Shown here one piece after another: positions 1-7,796 of a stretch of DNA of 64,000 nucleotides; position 1 is the first letter of the stretch, and every line of letters begins with the position of its first letter. The stretch is from the NCBI GenBank assembly GCA_963733065.1, contig CAVTBT010000001.1, positions 124,001 to 188,000 on the forward strand, in the 5' to 3' direction. A program made the translations under genes and the position numbers. Under the pieces are notes generated by a model. It was not told where the DNA came from. It saw only the letters and a list, made by a program, of their open reading frames with translations, and made no database searches. This stretch comes from CAVTBT01 sp963733065. GTDB taxonomy: Bacteria > Actinomycetota > Thermoleophilia > Gaiellales > Gaiellaceae.

Positions 1-496
1 CGTTCCTGACGACCTCCGCGCCGGCGGCGTCGAGCGGCTCGCCCGCGACGATGGCATAGGCGACCGTCCGCCCGGCCTTCTCGTAGAGGACCGTCGTCAC
101 TCGCCGGCCGGCGACCACGTCCCGACGGACGCCCGTTGCACGCCAGCCCAGCTCGGGCCCCCAGTTCGGGAACGCGAGCCCTTCCGCCGAGACTGCCAGC
201 TGCGCCTCCGTGCGGGCCGGCGCCGGGCGCTCGGCGTCGAGCGTCCGCAGCGCTGCGACCTGCGCGACCGTCGGCGGCTCCGGGCTCGACGACAGCCCGA
301 CCGCGAGCGCGGCGACGGCTGCAGCGGCGGACACGGCGCCGGCCGTCGCGAAGCCTGCGAGCCGGAAGCGCCGGCGCCGCCGCACCGCCGCCTCCGCGCG
401 AAGGGCGCGCACCTGGGCGTGCAGCCGGAGCGGCGCCTCGACCTGGGCGTTCGCGGCCGAGAGGATCTCGGCCGCCCGCTGTTGTACGTCCCGCAC
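1..496 (-). CDS. anti-sigma-factor-like membrane protein (3' part outside window)
   Basis: The reading frame runs without a stop from a GTG at 496 to the window edge, giving 165 visible residues. A charged, helix-prone N-terminal part (about residues 1-40, several Arg near the membrane) is followed by one Ala-rich membrane segment at about 46-69. An extracytoplasmic part then carries a PNWGPELGWRATGVRRD stretch. That stretch resembles the C-terminal domain of anti-sigma factors I know from Thermoleophilia; this is family memory, not a search. An in-frame stop at 542-544 limits the start, and GGGG about 8 nt upstream is a weak ribosome site. It follows the amidase gene by 45 nt on the same strand. 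No sigma gene sits directly upstream, which is unusual for this type. Function is inferred. Confidence 0.5.
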   Translation of the reverse strand, partial: MRDVQQRAAEILSAANAQVEAPLRLHAQVRALRAEAAVRRRRRFRLAGFATAGAVSAAAAVAALAVGLSSSPEPPTVAQVAALRTLDAERPAPARTEAQLAVSAEGLAFPNWGPELGWRATGVRRDVVAGRRVTTVLYEKAGRTVAYAIVAGEPLDAAGAEVVRN

Positions 497-541
497 GACA
501 TCCCCAGAGACGCCGGGGCGGCCGCGCCTATTCCACGACGG

Positions 542-1387
542 TCAGACCTTGACGGGGAGCCGCTTGATCCGCTTCAGCGCCTCGAACCACGACTTCGGCA
601 CCTCGGCCGGCAGGCTCTTCGGCCGATTCGCCTTCTTTCCGCCGGACAAGCGCCACTGGACCCAGTCGAGGAACGGCTCCTGGGGCGGGGCGGCGTTCAA
701 GATGCGGTGCGTCTCGGACGCGACCTCCCAGGCCGACTGCGGCACCTTCTTGGGGACGCCCTTCGGCCGCTTGGCGGGGTCGGCGTCGTGGACGAGGCGC
801 CACTCGACGAAGTCCATGAGCCACGGCGGCGTCTCGTTCTTCGGGTCGGCCGGCTCGGGCTTGGGCTTCGGCTTCGGGCCGGCGCCGCCGGCGGGCCGGC
901 CGTCGCCCAGCCACTTGCGGATCGCCGGGCCCGGGCACTCCGACCCAGTGAAGAACCCATGCGGCTTCACGTCGCTGCCGGCGCCTTTCCGCTGCCACTC
1001 CGCGATCAGCTCGTTGATCACCGGCTTGGCCTCGGCGGTGAACGGATCGCCCTCGCCGGCCATGTACACGATCGCCGCGTGCGAGCGGTTCGGCCCGCCG
1101 AAGCCGTTGGCGCCGGACTGCACGCCGAAGCCGCGAAGCTCGTACGCGAAGCCGTGCGGGCAGACGGCGTGGTTGTAGGCGATGTCGACGTAGTTCTCCG
1201 TCTTGTTGTTCATGTGCCCGCGCTGGACGCTGCGTAGAAGTGCGGCGCAGCCGTCGTGCGAGCTGGCCGCGTTCGGCTTTCCGAACCAGTGCACGGCCAC
1301 GCCGTCGAGCTGGCTGGGAGAGCGCAGCGTTCGGCTCTTCGGCTTGGCCGCGCCCCACTCGTCGCGGGAGATGATCTTCATGGCCAT
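542..1387 (-). CDS. N-acetylmuramoyl-L-alanine amidase/PGRP-domain protein with two C-terminal repeats
   Basis: The 281-residue protein starts MAMKIISRDEWGA, typical of amidase_2/PGRP (T7 lysozyme-like) domains that cleave the bond between N-acetylmuramic acid and L-Ala in peptidoglycan. Predicted zinc ligands are H33 (AVHWFG), H143 and C151 (HGFFTGSECPG). A KPKPKPEP linker near residues 165-180 leads to two degenerate repeats of about 40 residues, each with a W/F-L-x-x-F/W-V-x-W-R-L core followed by RPK-x-V/L-P-x-x-V-P-x-S. They look like a substrate- or wall-binding module. AGGAGG lies 4 nt before the ATG at 1387 and 10 nt before an in-frame ATG at 1381, so either may be used. There is no signal peptide, so export is unexplained. 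A longer reading frame extending to 1774 overlaps the divergent gene and is not credible. Confidence 0.8.
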   Translation of the reverse strand: MAMKIISRDEWGAAKPKSRTLRSPSQLDGVAVHWFGKPNAASSHDGCAALLRSVQRGHMNNKTENYVDIAYNHAVCPHGFAYELRGFGVQSGANGFGGPNRSHAAIVYMAGEGDPFTAEAKPVINELIAEWQRKGAGSDVKPHGFFTGSECPGPAIRKWLGDGRPAGGAGPKPKPKPEPADPKNETPPWLMDFVEWRLVHDADPAKRPKGVPKKVPQSAWEVASETHRILNAAPPQEPFLDWVQWRLSGGKKANRPKSLPAEVPKSWFEALKRIKRLPVKV

Positions 1388-1598
1388 GCGGCCTCCTCTT
1401 GCGCCGCTGGGCGGCGGCGCGTCGACTGGACACCCTGCCGCAGGGTCGTGCGGCACGAGCGTACGACGGGCGGCAGCCGCGCACAAGTTGCCGGGCGACT
1501 TCTGGGCCGAACCGGAATAGCAGCCAGTGGGTCGGCGTCCTCCGCCTTCACACCGGGCGCCACAGGCCCGGAAGCGAAGACCCAGGAGGTCGACCGAC

Positions 1599-2378
1599 AT
1601 GAAGCACAGCCATCGCACACGCCGTTCGTGGCTCGCAGGGCTTACGGGCCTTGCCGTCCTCGTCACGGCGCTCGTCGCCGTCGCAGGCCCGGCCGGCGCG
1701 GCGCTCCAGGAGGCGGGGAGGACGGCCCGAGTCGTCCTCGGCGCCGACAACGACAACGGCAACAACACGTTCATCCAGCCGGCCGGGGTGCAGGCTCGAC
1801 AGCACCTCGAGAACGCCGACGTGATGCTCGGCAGCCGCTACGGCGAGCTCCTCGTTGGGCGCCAGGGGTCGGACGTCATGGACGGCGACTACGGCAACGA
1901 CATCCTGATCGGCGGCCTCGACAAGGGCAGCCCGAACAGCGACGTCATCTTCGGCGGCTGGGGCAACGACTACAACATCTGGGCACCGGGCGACGGGAAC
2001 GACGCCTTCCTCGGCGGCCCGGGCTACGACGTCCACATCAACTCGGCAGTCGAGCAGGCGAACGGCGAGGTGGCGCTGTTCCGGGCCAACGGCCGCACCA
2101 TCCCGCACGTGCTCATCGACCAGCAGACCGCGAGCTGCTCGGTCGAGGCGGTGCCCGCGTCGCAGGGGCTCGGCTTCGACTACATCACGCGGTTCCTCGG
2201 CGCCAACGGCAACGTCATCGTGACGATCCGGCTGAAGGACGTCGAGCTGCTCGTCTGCAACAGCGCGCAGGACGGCATGGCCCGCTTCGCACTGCTCCGC
2301 GGCCCGTCGCCGCAGCTCGTCGAGCGGCCCGTCGCGGCGTTCCGCGGCACGCTGCTCGGAGCGATGCTCGGAGCCTGA
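1599..2378 (+). CDS. secreted RTX-like (hemolysin-type calcium-binding repeat) protein
   Basis: The protein has 259 residues. A basic N-terminus and hydrophobic stretch (residues 1-35, ending near GPAGAALQ) form a Sec signal peptide. Residues about 60-150 contain glycine/aspartate nonapeptide-type repeats (GSDVMDGDYGNDILIGG, SDVIFGGWGND, GNDAFLGGPGYD). These match the GGxGxDxUx pattern that binds Ca2+ as a parallel beta-roll. The C-terminal half is not repeated and has two Cys (SCSVEA, VCNSAQ) that could form a disulfide. AGGAGG at 1584-1589 with 9-nt spacing fixes the ATG at 1599. It is followed 42 nt later by the cupredoxin gene, so the two are probably co-transcribed. RTX proteins usually need a type I secretion signal, but this one carries a Sec signal. 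Exact role unknown. Confidence 0.75.
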   Translation: MKHSHRTRRSWLAGLTGLAVLVTALVAVAGPAGAALQEAGRTARVVLGADNDNGNNTFIQPAGVQARQHLENADVMLGSRYGELLVGRQGSDVMDGDYGNDILIGGLDKGSPNSDVIFGGWGNDYNIWAPGDGNDAFLGGPGYDVHINSAVEQANGEVALFRANGRTIPHVLIDQQTASCSVEAVPASQGLGFDYITRFLGANGNVIVTIRLKDVELLVCNSAQDGMARFALLRGPSPQLVERPVAAFRGTLLGAMLGA

Positions 2379-2420
2379 TCCGTCCGTCAACACCACACAC
2401 CGAACCAAGGAGCACAACGC

Positions 2421-2783
2421 ATGCGCACAACGCTGATCGCCGTCTTCGCCTCCGTCGCCCTCGCCGCCGCGCTCGCGCTCGGCGGGGCGGCGCTGGCGGC
2501 GCCGGCCACGATCCAGGGCACCGTCGGGCCGGGCTTCACGATCTCGCTGAAGAAGAGCGGGAAGAAGGTCACCACGCTGAAGCCGGGCCGTTACACGTTC
2601 GTCATCGCCGACCGCTCGACCAGTCATGACTTCCACCTGACCGGCCCGGGCGTCAACAAGGTGCTGACGGGCGTGGAATACACGGGGACGAAGCGGGTCC
2701 CCGTCACGCTCGGGAAGGGGTCGTACAGCTTCGTGTGCGATCCGCACTCCAGCGAGATGCAGGGCAGTTTCCGCGTCCGCTGA
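2421..2783 (+). CDS. secreted cupredoxin (plastocyanin-like type 1 copper protein)
   Basis: The 120-residue protein has a signal peptide (residues 1-27, ending GAALAA) and a short beta-sandwich domain. A type 1 copper site can be read directly: H69 in STSHDFHL, then C106, H109 and M113 in FVCDPHSSEM. This is the Cys-x2-His-x3-Met loop spacing expected of a small cupredoxin. Such proteins carry electrons or bind copper outside the membrane. AAGGAG about 9 nt upstream supports the ATG at 2421. It follows the RTX-like gene by 42 nt and is closed by a strong hairpin, so the two genes form a small unit. No oxidase partner is visible nearby. Confidence 0.85.
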   Translation: MRTTLIAVFASVALAAALALGGAALAAPATIQGTVGPGFTISLKKSGKKVTTLKPGRYTFVIADRSTSHDFHLTGPGVNKVLTGVEYTGTKRVPVTLGKGSYSFVCDPHSSEMQGSFRVR

Positions 2784-2801
2784 CGGAGCTGCGGGGCGGT
2801 T

Positions 2802-2836
2802 GGCTCCCGGCCGGCGGCGTGCGCCGGCCGGGAGCC
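2802..2836 (+). terminator. 15-bp perfect hairpin after the cupredoxin gene
   Basis: GGCTCCCGGCCGGCG at 2802-2816 pairs perfectly with 2822-2836 around a 5-nt loop. It starts 19 nt after the cupredoxin stop. There is no T-run, as is common in high-GC Actinomycetota, so termination is inferred from position and stem strength. Confidence 0.65.
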
Positions 2837-2852
2837 GCCGCGTCGCGGTGGC

Positions 2853-5213
2853 ATGATGAGCTTGCCGATGCCGGGGGTGGATGGGAGCATCGCGTCGGCG
2901 CCGACGACGCCGCTGGTCGGCCGCGAGCAGGAGCTCGCGGCCGCCGTACGGCTGCTCGGCGAGCCGGCGGTACGACTCGTCACGTTGACGGGCCCGGGCG
3001 GCGTCGGGAAGACACGCCTCGCGCTCGAGGTCGCGGCCGTGCTCGAGGAGGAGCTGGCGGACGGAGTCGCCGTCGTCCCGCTCGCTGCGCTCGACGATCC
3101 CGCGCTCGTCGCGCCGGCGGTCGGCGAGGTGCTCGGCGTGCCGGAGCAGGAGCTCGAAGAGGTGCTGGCCGGGCGCACGATGCTGCTGGTGCTCGACAGC
3201 CTCGAGCACGTCACGGCGGCTGCGCCGCTCGTCGGGCGGCTCGCCGCTGCCTCGACGGGCTCGCGGATCCTGGTGACGAGCCGGGAGCCCCTGCGGCTGC
3301 CGGGCGAGCACGAGCTCACCGTTCCGCCACTCGGGCCGGACCCGGCCGTGCGGCTCTTCGCCGAGCGCGCCGCGCTCGCCTCGCCGGGGTTCGCGCTCAC
3401 GACTCGGGACGAGCCCACCGTGGCCGCGATCTGCGCACGCGTCGACGGGCTCCCACTGGCGATCGAGCTCGCCGCCGCCCGGGTTCGGCTGCTCGACCTC
3501 GAGTCGCTGCTCGAGCGCCTGAGCTCGCGCCTCGACGTCCTTGTCGGTGGGCCGGCGGAGGCGCCGGCGCGCCACCGCACGCTCCGGGACACGCTGTCGT
3601 GGAGCTACGACCTGCTCGACCCCGGGGAGCAGCGGCTCTTCGAGCGCCTGGCTGTCTTCGCCGGGGGCTGCCCGCTTGCGGCCGCGGAAGAGGTCGGGAG
3701 TCAGGTAGTGCCCGCGGATGCGGTCATCGAGGCACTCGAGTCGCTGGTCGACAAGAGTCTCGTCCAGCGCACAGACGAGCCCGGGGAGGGCACGAGACTG
3801 ACCATGCTCGGCACGGTGCGCGAGTTCGCGCTCGAGCGGCTCGACGCCGGCGGCGACGAGCACGGCGCGCGCGGTGCGCATGCGGTGCTGCACGTCCGGT
3901 TGGCGACCGAGCTCGCCCCGTCGCTCGAAGGCGGGGGCACCGAGCGCGCGCTCGCCCGGCTCGAGAGCGAGCACGACAACCTGCGCCAGGCGCTCCGGTG
4001 CCTCGTCGGCAGCGACGGGCCGCAGGCGCTCCTCCTCGCCTCCTCGCTCTGGCGCTTCTGGCTCCTGCACGGGCATGCAGCCGAGGGCCGGCGCTGGCTC
4101 GAGCTCGCCCTGGACTCGGCCGGCGATGCGCCGCCCGCGGTGCGGGCCCGGGCGCTTCTCGGCGCCGGCATGCTCGCGCACTACCTCGACGACCTGCAAG
4201 GCGCCGCGGCACTCTGCGGCGACAGCCACGCGTTGGCGACGGAGCTGGGCGACCCGGGCGCCGTCGCCGCAGCGCTCGAGGGCCTCGCGCTCGCTGCCCG
4301 CACGAGCGGCGACGGGCCCCGCTCGCAGGAGCTGTACCGCGAGGCGCTCACGATCCACCGTGAACAGGGTGACGAGGCGGGGGTGGCGCGGACGCTCGAG
4401 CGGCTCGGGAACGCGCACTGGTTCGACCTCGACGACGACACCGCGAAGCAGCTGTTCGAGGAGACGCTCGAGCTGGGTCGCCGGCTCGGCGACACGCGGA
4501 CGGTCGCGGCGGCGCTGCAGGGGCTGGGGTGGGTGGCGCTGAGCCAGGACGATCCGCGGGCAGCCGCCGCGCTCCACACCGAGGCGCTCGAGCTCTTCAC
4601 CGACCTCGGCGACCGCTGGAGCATCGGACGCGGGCAGTACGGGCTGGCCTGCGTCGCGCTCGCCCGCCGGCGGCCCACGGACGCACGCCCGAGACTGCTC
4701 GAGGCGATCGGGATCTTCGAAGACCTCGGCGACCGCAAGATGCTTGCGTCGTGCCTGGTCTTCCTCGGGCGCGTGGCGGTCGAGGGCGGTCGTGCGGACG
4801 CTGCGGCACGGCTGCTCGGTGCGGCAGAAGGCACGCGCCAGGCGGCGGGCGGCTCGGTCTGGCGTCCGCTCGTCGGCACGGAGTACGAGCGCGTGACGGG
4901 CGTCGTGCGCGAGGCGCTCGGCCCCGATGCAGCCGAGGCGGCCTGGTCGATCGGCCGCGGGCAGCCGCACGGGCGCGCCGTGCGCGCCTACCGCGAGGAG
5001 ACGGAGGCCGGCGCTCAGACGGAAGGGCTCACGGCGCGCGAGGCGGAGGTGCTCCGACTGGTCGCCGACGGGCTCACCGATGCCGAGGTCGCCGAGCGGC
5101 TCGTGCTCAGCGTCCGCACGGTGCACGCGCACCTGCGCGCCGTGTACCGCAAGCTCGGCGTCAGCTCGCGCAGCGCCGCCACGCGCTACGCCGTCGAGCA
5201 CGCGCTCGTCTAG
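2853..5213 (+). CDS. LuxR-family regulator with STAND/AfsR-type ATPase and TPR-like region
   Basis: The 786-residue protein opens with TPLVGREQEL and a P-loop GPGGVGKT at about 47-54. A Walker B-like LLVLDSLEHV lies near 111-121, followed by TSREPLRLPGE and GLPLAIELAAAR, hallmarks of NB-ARC/AfsR-like STAND ATPases. Residues about 340-690 are leucine/alanine-rich helical repeats that read as TPRs. The last 65 residues are a LuxR/NarL helix-turn-helix (LTAREAEVLRLVADGLTDAE). It is therefore a large ATP-dependent transcription regulator switched by an unknown signal. The first ATG is at 2853; in-frame ATGs at 2856 and 2868 are equally possible because no clear ribosome site is visible. The ECF sigma gene follows 65 nt downstream. 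Confidence 0.85.
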   Translation: MMSLPMPGVDGSIASAPTTPLVGREQELAAAVRLLGEPAVRLVTLTGPGGVGKTRLALEVAAVLEEELADGVAVVPLAALDDPALVAPAVGEVLGVPEQELEEVLAGRTMLLVLDSLEHVTAAAPLVGRLAAASTGSRILVTSREPLRLPGEHELTVPPLGPDPAVRLFAERAALASPGFALTTRDEPTVAAICARVDGLPLAIELAAARVRLLDLESLLERLSSRLDVLVGGPAEAPARHRTLRDTLSWSYDLLDPGEQRLFERLAVFAGGCPLAAAEEVGSQVVPADAVIEALESLVDKSLVQRTDEPGEGTRLTMLGTVREFALERLDAGGDEHGARGAHAVLHVRLATELAPSLEGGGTERALARLESEHDNLRQALRCLVGSDGPQALLLASSLWRFWLLHGHAAEGRRWLELALDSAGDAPPAVRARALLGAGMLAHYLDDLQGAAALCGDSHALATELGDPGAVAAALEGLALAARTSGDGPRSQELYREALTIHREQGDEAGVARTLERLGNAHWFDLDDDTAKQLFEETLELGRRLGDTRTVAAALQGLGWVALSQDDPRAAAALHTEALELFTDLGDRWSIGRGQYGLACVALARRRPTDARPRLLEAIGIFEDLGDRKMLASCLVFLGRVAVEGGRADAAARLLGAAEGTRQAAGGSVWRPLVGTEYERVTGVVREALGPDAAEAAWSIGRGQPHGRAVRAYREETEAGAQTEGLTAREAEVLRLVADGLTDAEVAERLVLSVRTVHAHLRAVYRKLGVSSRSAATRYAVEHALV

Positions 5214-5266
5214 TTAGGCAGCACGGTTCGGCAATCCTGCCGATGCGCTGCGGTGGGTCGGGCGCC

Positions 5267-5272
5267 TAGCCT
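5267..5272 (+). promoter_or_regulatory. -10-like TAGCCT, leaderless layout
   Basis: TAGCCT ends 6 nt before the ATG at 5279, which would place the transcript start at the start codon. No clear -35 is seen. Confidence 0.4.
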
Positions 5273-5278
5273 CGGTGC

Positions 5279-5806
5279 ATGTCTACCGCCGTCGCCGAGT
5301 CGCTCGCACAGGCCCGGCCACGGACGCTCGATCCAGCGACGCTCGGCGATCACACCGACCGGCTGTACCGGGCGGCATGGGCGCTCACCGGCCGGCGCGA
5401 GGACGCCGAGGATCTCGTCCAGGAGACATTCGCGAAGGTGCTCGCACGGCCGCGGGTGGTGCGCGGCGTCGACGACCTCGGCTACCTGCTCACCGTGCTG
5501 CGGAACACGTTCTTCAGCCAGCAGCGCACGCGGAAGCGGCGCCCGGTGACGGTGGCGATGCCCGACGATCCGACCTACGAGGAGCCGCGGACGAGCTGGC
5601 GACCGGAGGCCATGATCGAGGCGGCAGAGGTATACGCCGCTGTCGCTGCGCTTCCCGACGGCTACCGGGACGTCCTGATCGCCGTCGACGTCGCGGGGCT
5701 CTCCTACGAGGAGGCGGCCGCTTCGCTCGGGATCCCGAAGGGCACGGTCATGAGCCGCCTCCACCGCGCGCGGGCGCAGGTCGTCCGCCGCGTCGACGGC
5801 GAGTAG
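5279..5806 (+). CDS. ECF-type RNA polymerase sigma factor (sigma-70 family)
   Basis: The 175-residue protein has the two-domain ECF layout. Region 2 (about residues 25-95) includes LYRAAWALTGRREDAEDLVQ and FAKVLARPR, the core-binding and -10-reading helices. Region 4 (about 115-170) includes LPDGYRDVLIAVDVAGLSYE, EAAASLGIPKGTVMSRLHRAR, the -35-reading helix-turn-helix. It directs RNA polymerase to a small regulon, perhaps including its neighbours. No anti-sigma gene overlaps its end; the gene after it is convergent with an 8-nt gap. The anti-sigma-like protein at the window start could be its partner but lies 4.8 kb away. The ATG at 5279 fits the leaderless pattern. Confidence 0.9.
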   Translation: MSTAVAESLAQARPRTLDPATLGDHTDRLYRAAWALTGRREDAEDLVQETFAKVLARPRVVRGVDDLGYLLTVLRNTFFSQQRTRKRRPVTVAMPDDPTYEEPRTSWRPEAMIEAAEVYAAVAALPDGYRDVLIAVDVAGLSYEEAAASLGIPKGTVMSRLHRARAQVVRRVDGE

Positions 5807-5813
5807 CCGCGCG

Positions 5814-7298
5814 CTATTCCCGGCTGCGCAGCCGGAACACCTCCGGCAGCGTCATCAGCATGATCTTGAGGTCGAGCCAGAGCGAGAAGTTCTCGATGTA
5901 GTAGTTGTCCCACTCAACCCGATCGGTGAGGGACGTCTTGCCCCGCAGCCCGTGCACCTGCGCCCAGCCGGTCAGGCCCGACCGCACACGATGGCGCTCG
6001 CCGTAGCGGTAGATCTCCCGCTCGAACTCGCGCACGTAGTGCGGACGCTCGGGCCGGGGGCCGACCACGCTCATCTCACCGCGCAGCACGTTGAAGAGCT
6101 GCGGGAGCTCGTCGAGCGAGGCGCCACGCAGGAAGCGCCCGACCCGGGTGCGCCGGTCACCGTCGGCGGCCTTGAGCGTCGGTGTCTCCTCGGCGGTCCG
6201 GCCGAGTTGCGCAAGAGCCCATGCCGCGTCGGCCTCCCCGCGCTGCTCGGGGGCGCCGTCCATCGTCCGGAACTTGAGCATGTCGAACTGCCTGCCGTCA
6301 CGGCCGATCCGGCGCTGGCGGTACAGGATCGGGCGTCCGAGCGACACGAGCACCGCCACCGCGGCGGCGGCCAGGATGGGGGAGAGGAGGACCAGGGCGA
6401 TCGCCGCGAAGACGCGGTCGGTCGCGTACTTGAACGCGTACTGGATGCCGCGCGGGTTCGTCGGCCGCAGCTCGAGCAGCGGCAGCCCGCCGACGTGCGT
6501 GACCGCGAGTCGCGTAGGCAGGCGCTCGAAGAGGCGCGGCACCGTCGAGACGCGCAGGCCGAGCTCTTCGCACCGGCTCAGGAGCGCAAGGAAGACGTGG
6601 TGCGGGGCGCTCGAGAACGTGATTACGACGTGGCCGACATCGTGCTCGGCGACGACGCGCTCGAGATCCCAGCTCGCGCCGAGCACCGGCACCGGCGTCT
6701 CGTCGCCCGCGATCTCCATCGGCTCCTTGTCGAGGAAGCCGATCGGCTTCAGCCCGAGCTCCGGATTGTCGAGCAGGCGACGGGCCGTGAGGCGCCCGAT
6801 CCGGCCTGCGCCGACGACGAGCGTGGGCGTCCCGGCGATCCACGAGCGCCGCGCGCGTCGCTGTGCGACCACGAGCCCGGCGCGCCCGGCCGCCAGGTAC
6901 ACGCACGAGTAGCCCCACAGCCGCACCGCCTCGCTGCCGTCGATCTGGTCGGCGGCGGTCACCTCGTGCACGGCGATGAGCGTCATCGCAGCGACTGCGG
7001 TAGCCGTGAGGACGGCGCGGAGCTCCTCGAGGATCTCGAGCCGGAGTCGGGGCGCATAGCCGCGGAACGCGGCGAGGCCCGCGATCGTCACGGCGGCGTA
7101 GAACGTCATCCACGGCAGCGTGATCGGCTGCGGGCTGCGCGAGGAAATGGTCGCGATGGCGCCCGCGGTCGCGAGCATGGCGACGTCCACGAGCAGACAG
7201 CTCGCGACCCAGCTCCGCACCCGCGCCCGCGCGGTCCGTCCGGCAGTTTGTGCCGGCCTGGCGGCCTGCTCCTGGATGCGGTCCACTCGGACGGACAT
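5814..7298 (-). CDS. polyprenyl-phosphate glycosylphosphotransferase (WbaP/WcaJ-like initiating sugar transferase)
   Basis: The 494-residue protein has N-terminal membrane helices (about residues 30-140) and a CoA-binding-like/Rossmann part (TPTLVVGAGRIGR). After another membrane segment comes a C-terminal bacterial sugar transferase domain. Hallmarks in that domain are MLKFRTMD, SLDELPQLFNVLRGEMSVVGPRPERP, and RSGLTGWAQVHGLRG near the end. Such enzymes move a sugar-1-phosphate from a nucleotide sugar to undecaprenyl phosphate at the inner face of the membrane, the first step of capsule/exopolysaccharide assembly. GGAG lies 8 nt before the ATG at 7298; an upstream start at 7415 would add a low-complexity extension and is less likely. 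It is the last gene of the leftward sortase-ligase-LPFTG group. Confidence 0.93.
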   Translation of the reverse strand: MSVRVDRIQEQAARPAQTAGRTARARVRSWVASCLLVDVAMLATAGAIATISSRSPQPITLPWMTFYAAVTIAGLAAFRGYAPRLRLEILEELRAVLTATAVAAMTLIAVHEVTAADQIDGSEAVRLWGYSCVYLAAGRAGLVVAQRRARRSWIAGTPTLVVGAGRIGRLTARRLLDNPELGLKPIGFLDKEPMEIAGDETPVPVLGASWDLERVVAEHDVGHVVITFSSAPHHVFLALLSRCEELGLRVSTVPRLFERLPTRLAVTHVGGLPLLELRPTNPRGIQYAFKYATDRVFAAIALVLLSPILAAAAVAVLVSLGRPILYRQRRIGRDGRQFDMLKFRTMDGAPEQRGEADAAWALAQLGRTAEETPTLKAADGDRRTRVGRFLRGASLDELPQLFNVLRGEMSVVGPRPERPHYVREFEREIYRYGERHRVRSGLTGWAQVHGLRGKTSLTDRVEWDNYYIENFSLWLDLKIMLMTLPEVFRLRSRE

Positions 7299-7383
7299 AT
7301 CGCCTGCTCCGCCGTCCCCGGCGACGGCTCCGATGTCTATCGACACCGAAGCCGCTCGAACTGAACCCCTGCGAGCAGCGCTG

Positions 7384-7656
7384 TTACGCGCGGCTTCGCG
7401 TGAGCCTGCGGACACTCGCGCCCACCATCAGCAGCACCAGGCCGCCGGCGACGAGCAGTGCGAGGTCGAGCCCCGTGAACGGCAGCGTGCCCTGCGATGC
7501 CGCTCCCAGAGTGTCGCCCGAACCAACACCCGACTGCGTCTCGCCGGCCGCGCCGAGATAGCCGCTGCCGGAGGTGCTCCCCGACTGGGCCAACGCGACC
7601 GGTGCGAGCAGCAGTCCGGTAAGGACCGCAGCAAAGAACGTCTGACGCCTTTTCAC
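7384..7656 (-). CDS. small LPXTG-type (LPFTG) sortase substrate
   Basis: The 90-residue protein has a complete cell-wall-anchor layout in miniature. Residues 1-23 are a signal peptide ending LAQS. A Gly/Ser/Thr-rich stretch of about 33 residues follows, then LPFTG at about 58-62, one hydrophobic segment, and a basic tail (RRLTRSRA). After signal removal and sortase cleavage only about 35-40 residues would remain. The TTG/GTG-rich context offers GTG at 7656 as the start. It has its own promoter (7699-7728) and lies next to the class E sortase gene with one gene between, so it is likely that enzyme's substrate. What so short a surface peptide does is unknown. Confidence 0.8.
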   Translation of the reverse strand: MKRRQTFFAAVLTGLLLAPVALAQSGSTSGSGYLGAAGETQSGVGSGDTLGAASQGTLPFTGLDLALLVAGGLVLLMVGASVRRLTRSRA

Positions 7657-7698
7657 CCTAAGTCCCTTTCTCTCTCCCTACGACAAAGTCGTGGACTC

Positions 7699-7728
7699 AG
7701 TATGTGGACGCCTTCGGATGGTTGTCAA
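7699..7728 (-). promoter_or_regulatory. sigma-70-type promoter of the LPFTG gene
   Basis: On the minus strand TTGACA (7723-7728) is followed after 18 nt by CATACT (7699-7704). The predicted transcript start is near 7692, giving an untranslated leader of about 35 nt before the GTG at 7656. This is the best -35 match I found in the window. Confidence 0.6.
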
Positions 7729-7796
7729 ACACAGACGGGGGATTTTGAGGGTGCGGACGAAATCTTTCACACGATCCTTACGTTGGCCCCGAATCA

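Noticed and set aside
542..1387. Amidase as part of a prophage lysis module
   Set aside because: No holin, phage structural gene, integrase or attachment site nearby; the neighbours are chromosomal regulators.
1388..1774. N-terminal extension of the amidase up to 1774
   Set aside because: It would overlap the divergent RTX gene's signal region, has no amidase-like content, and AGGAGG sits right before 1387/1381.
1548..5201. A 1217-codon open frame on the minus strand opposite the RTX, cupredoxin and LuxR genes
   Set aside because: High-GC shadow: low-complexity Arg/Ala/Glu-rich translation, no domain, and three well-supported genes on the other strand.
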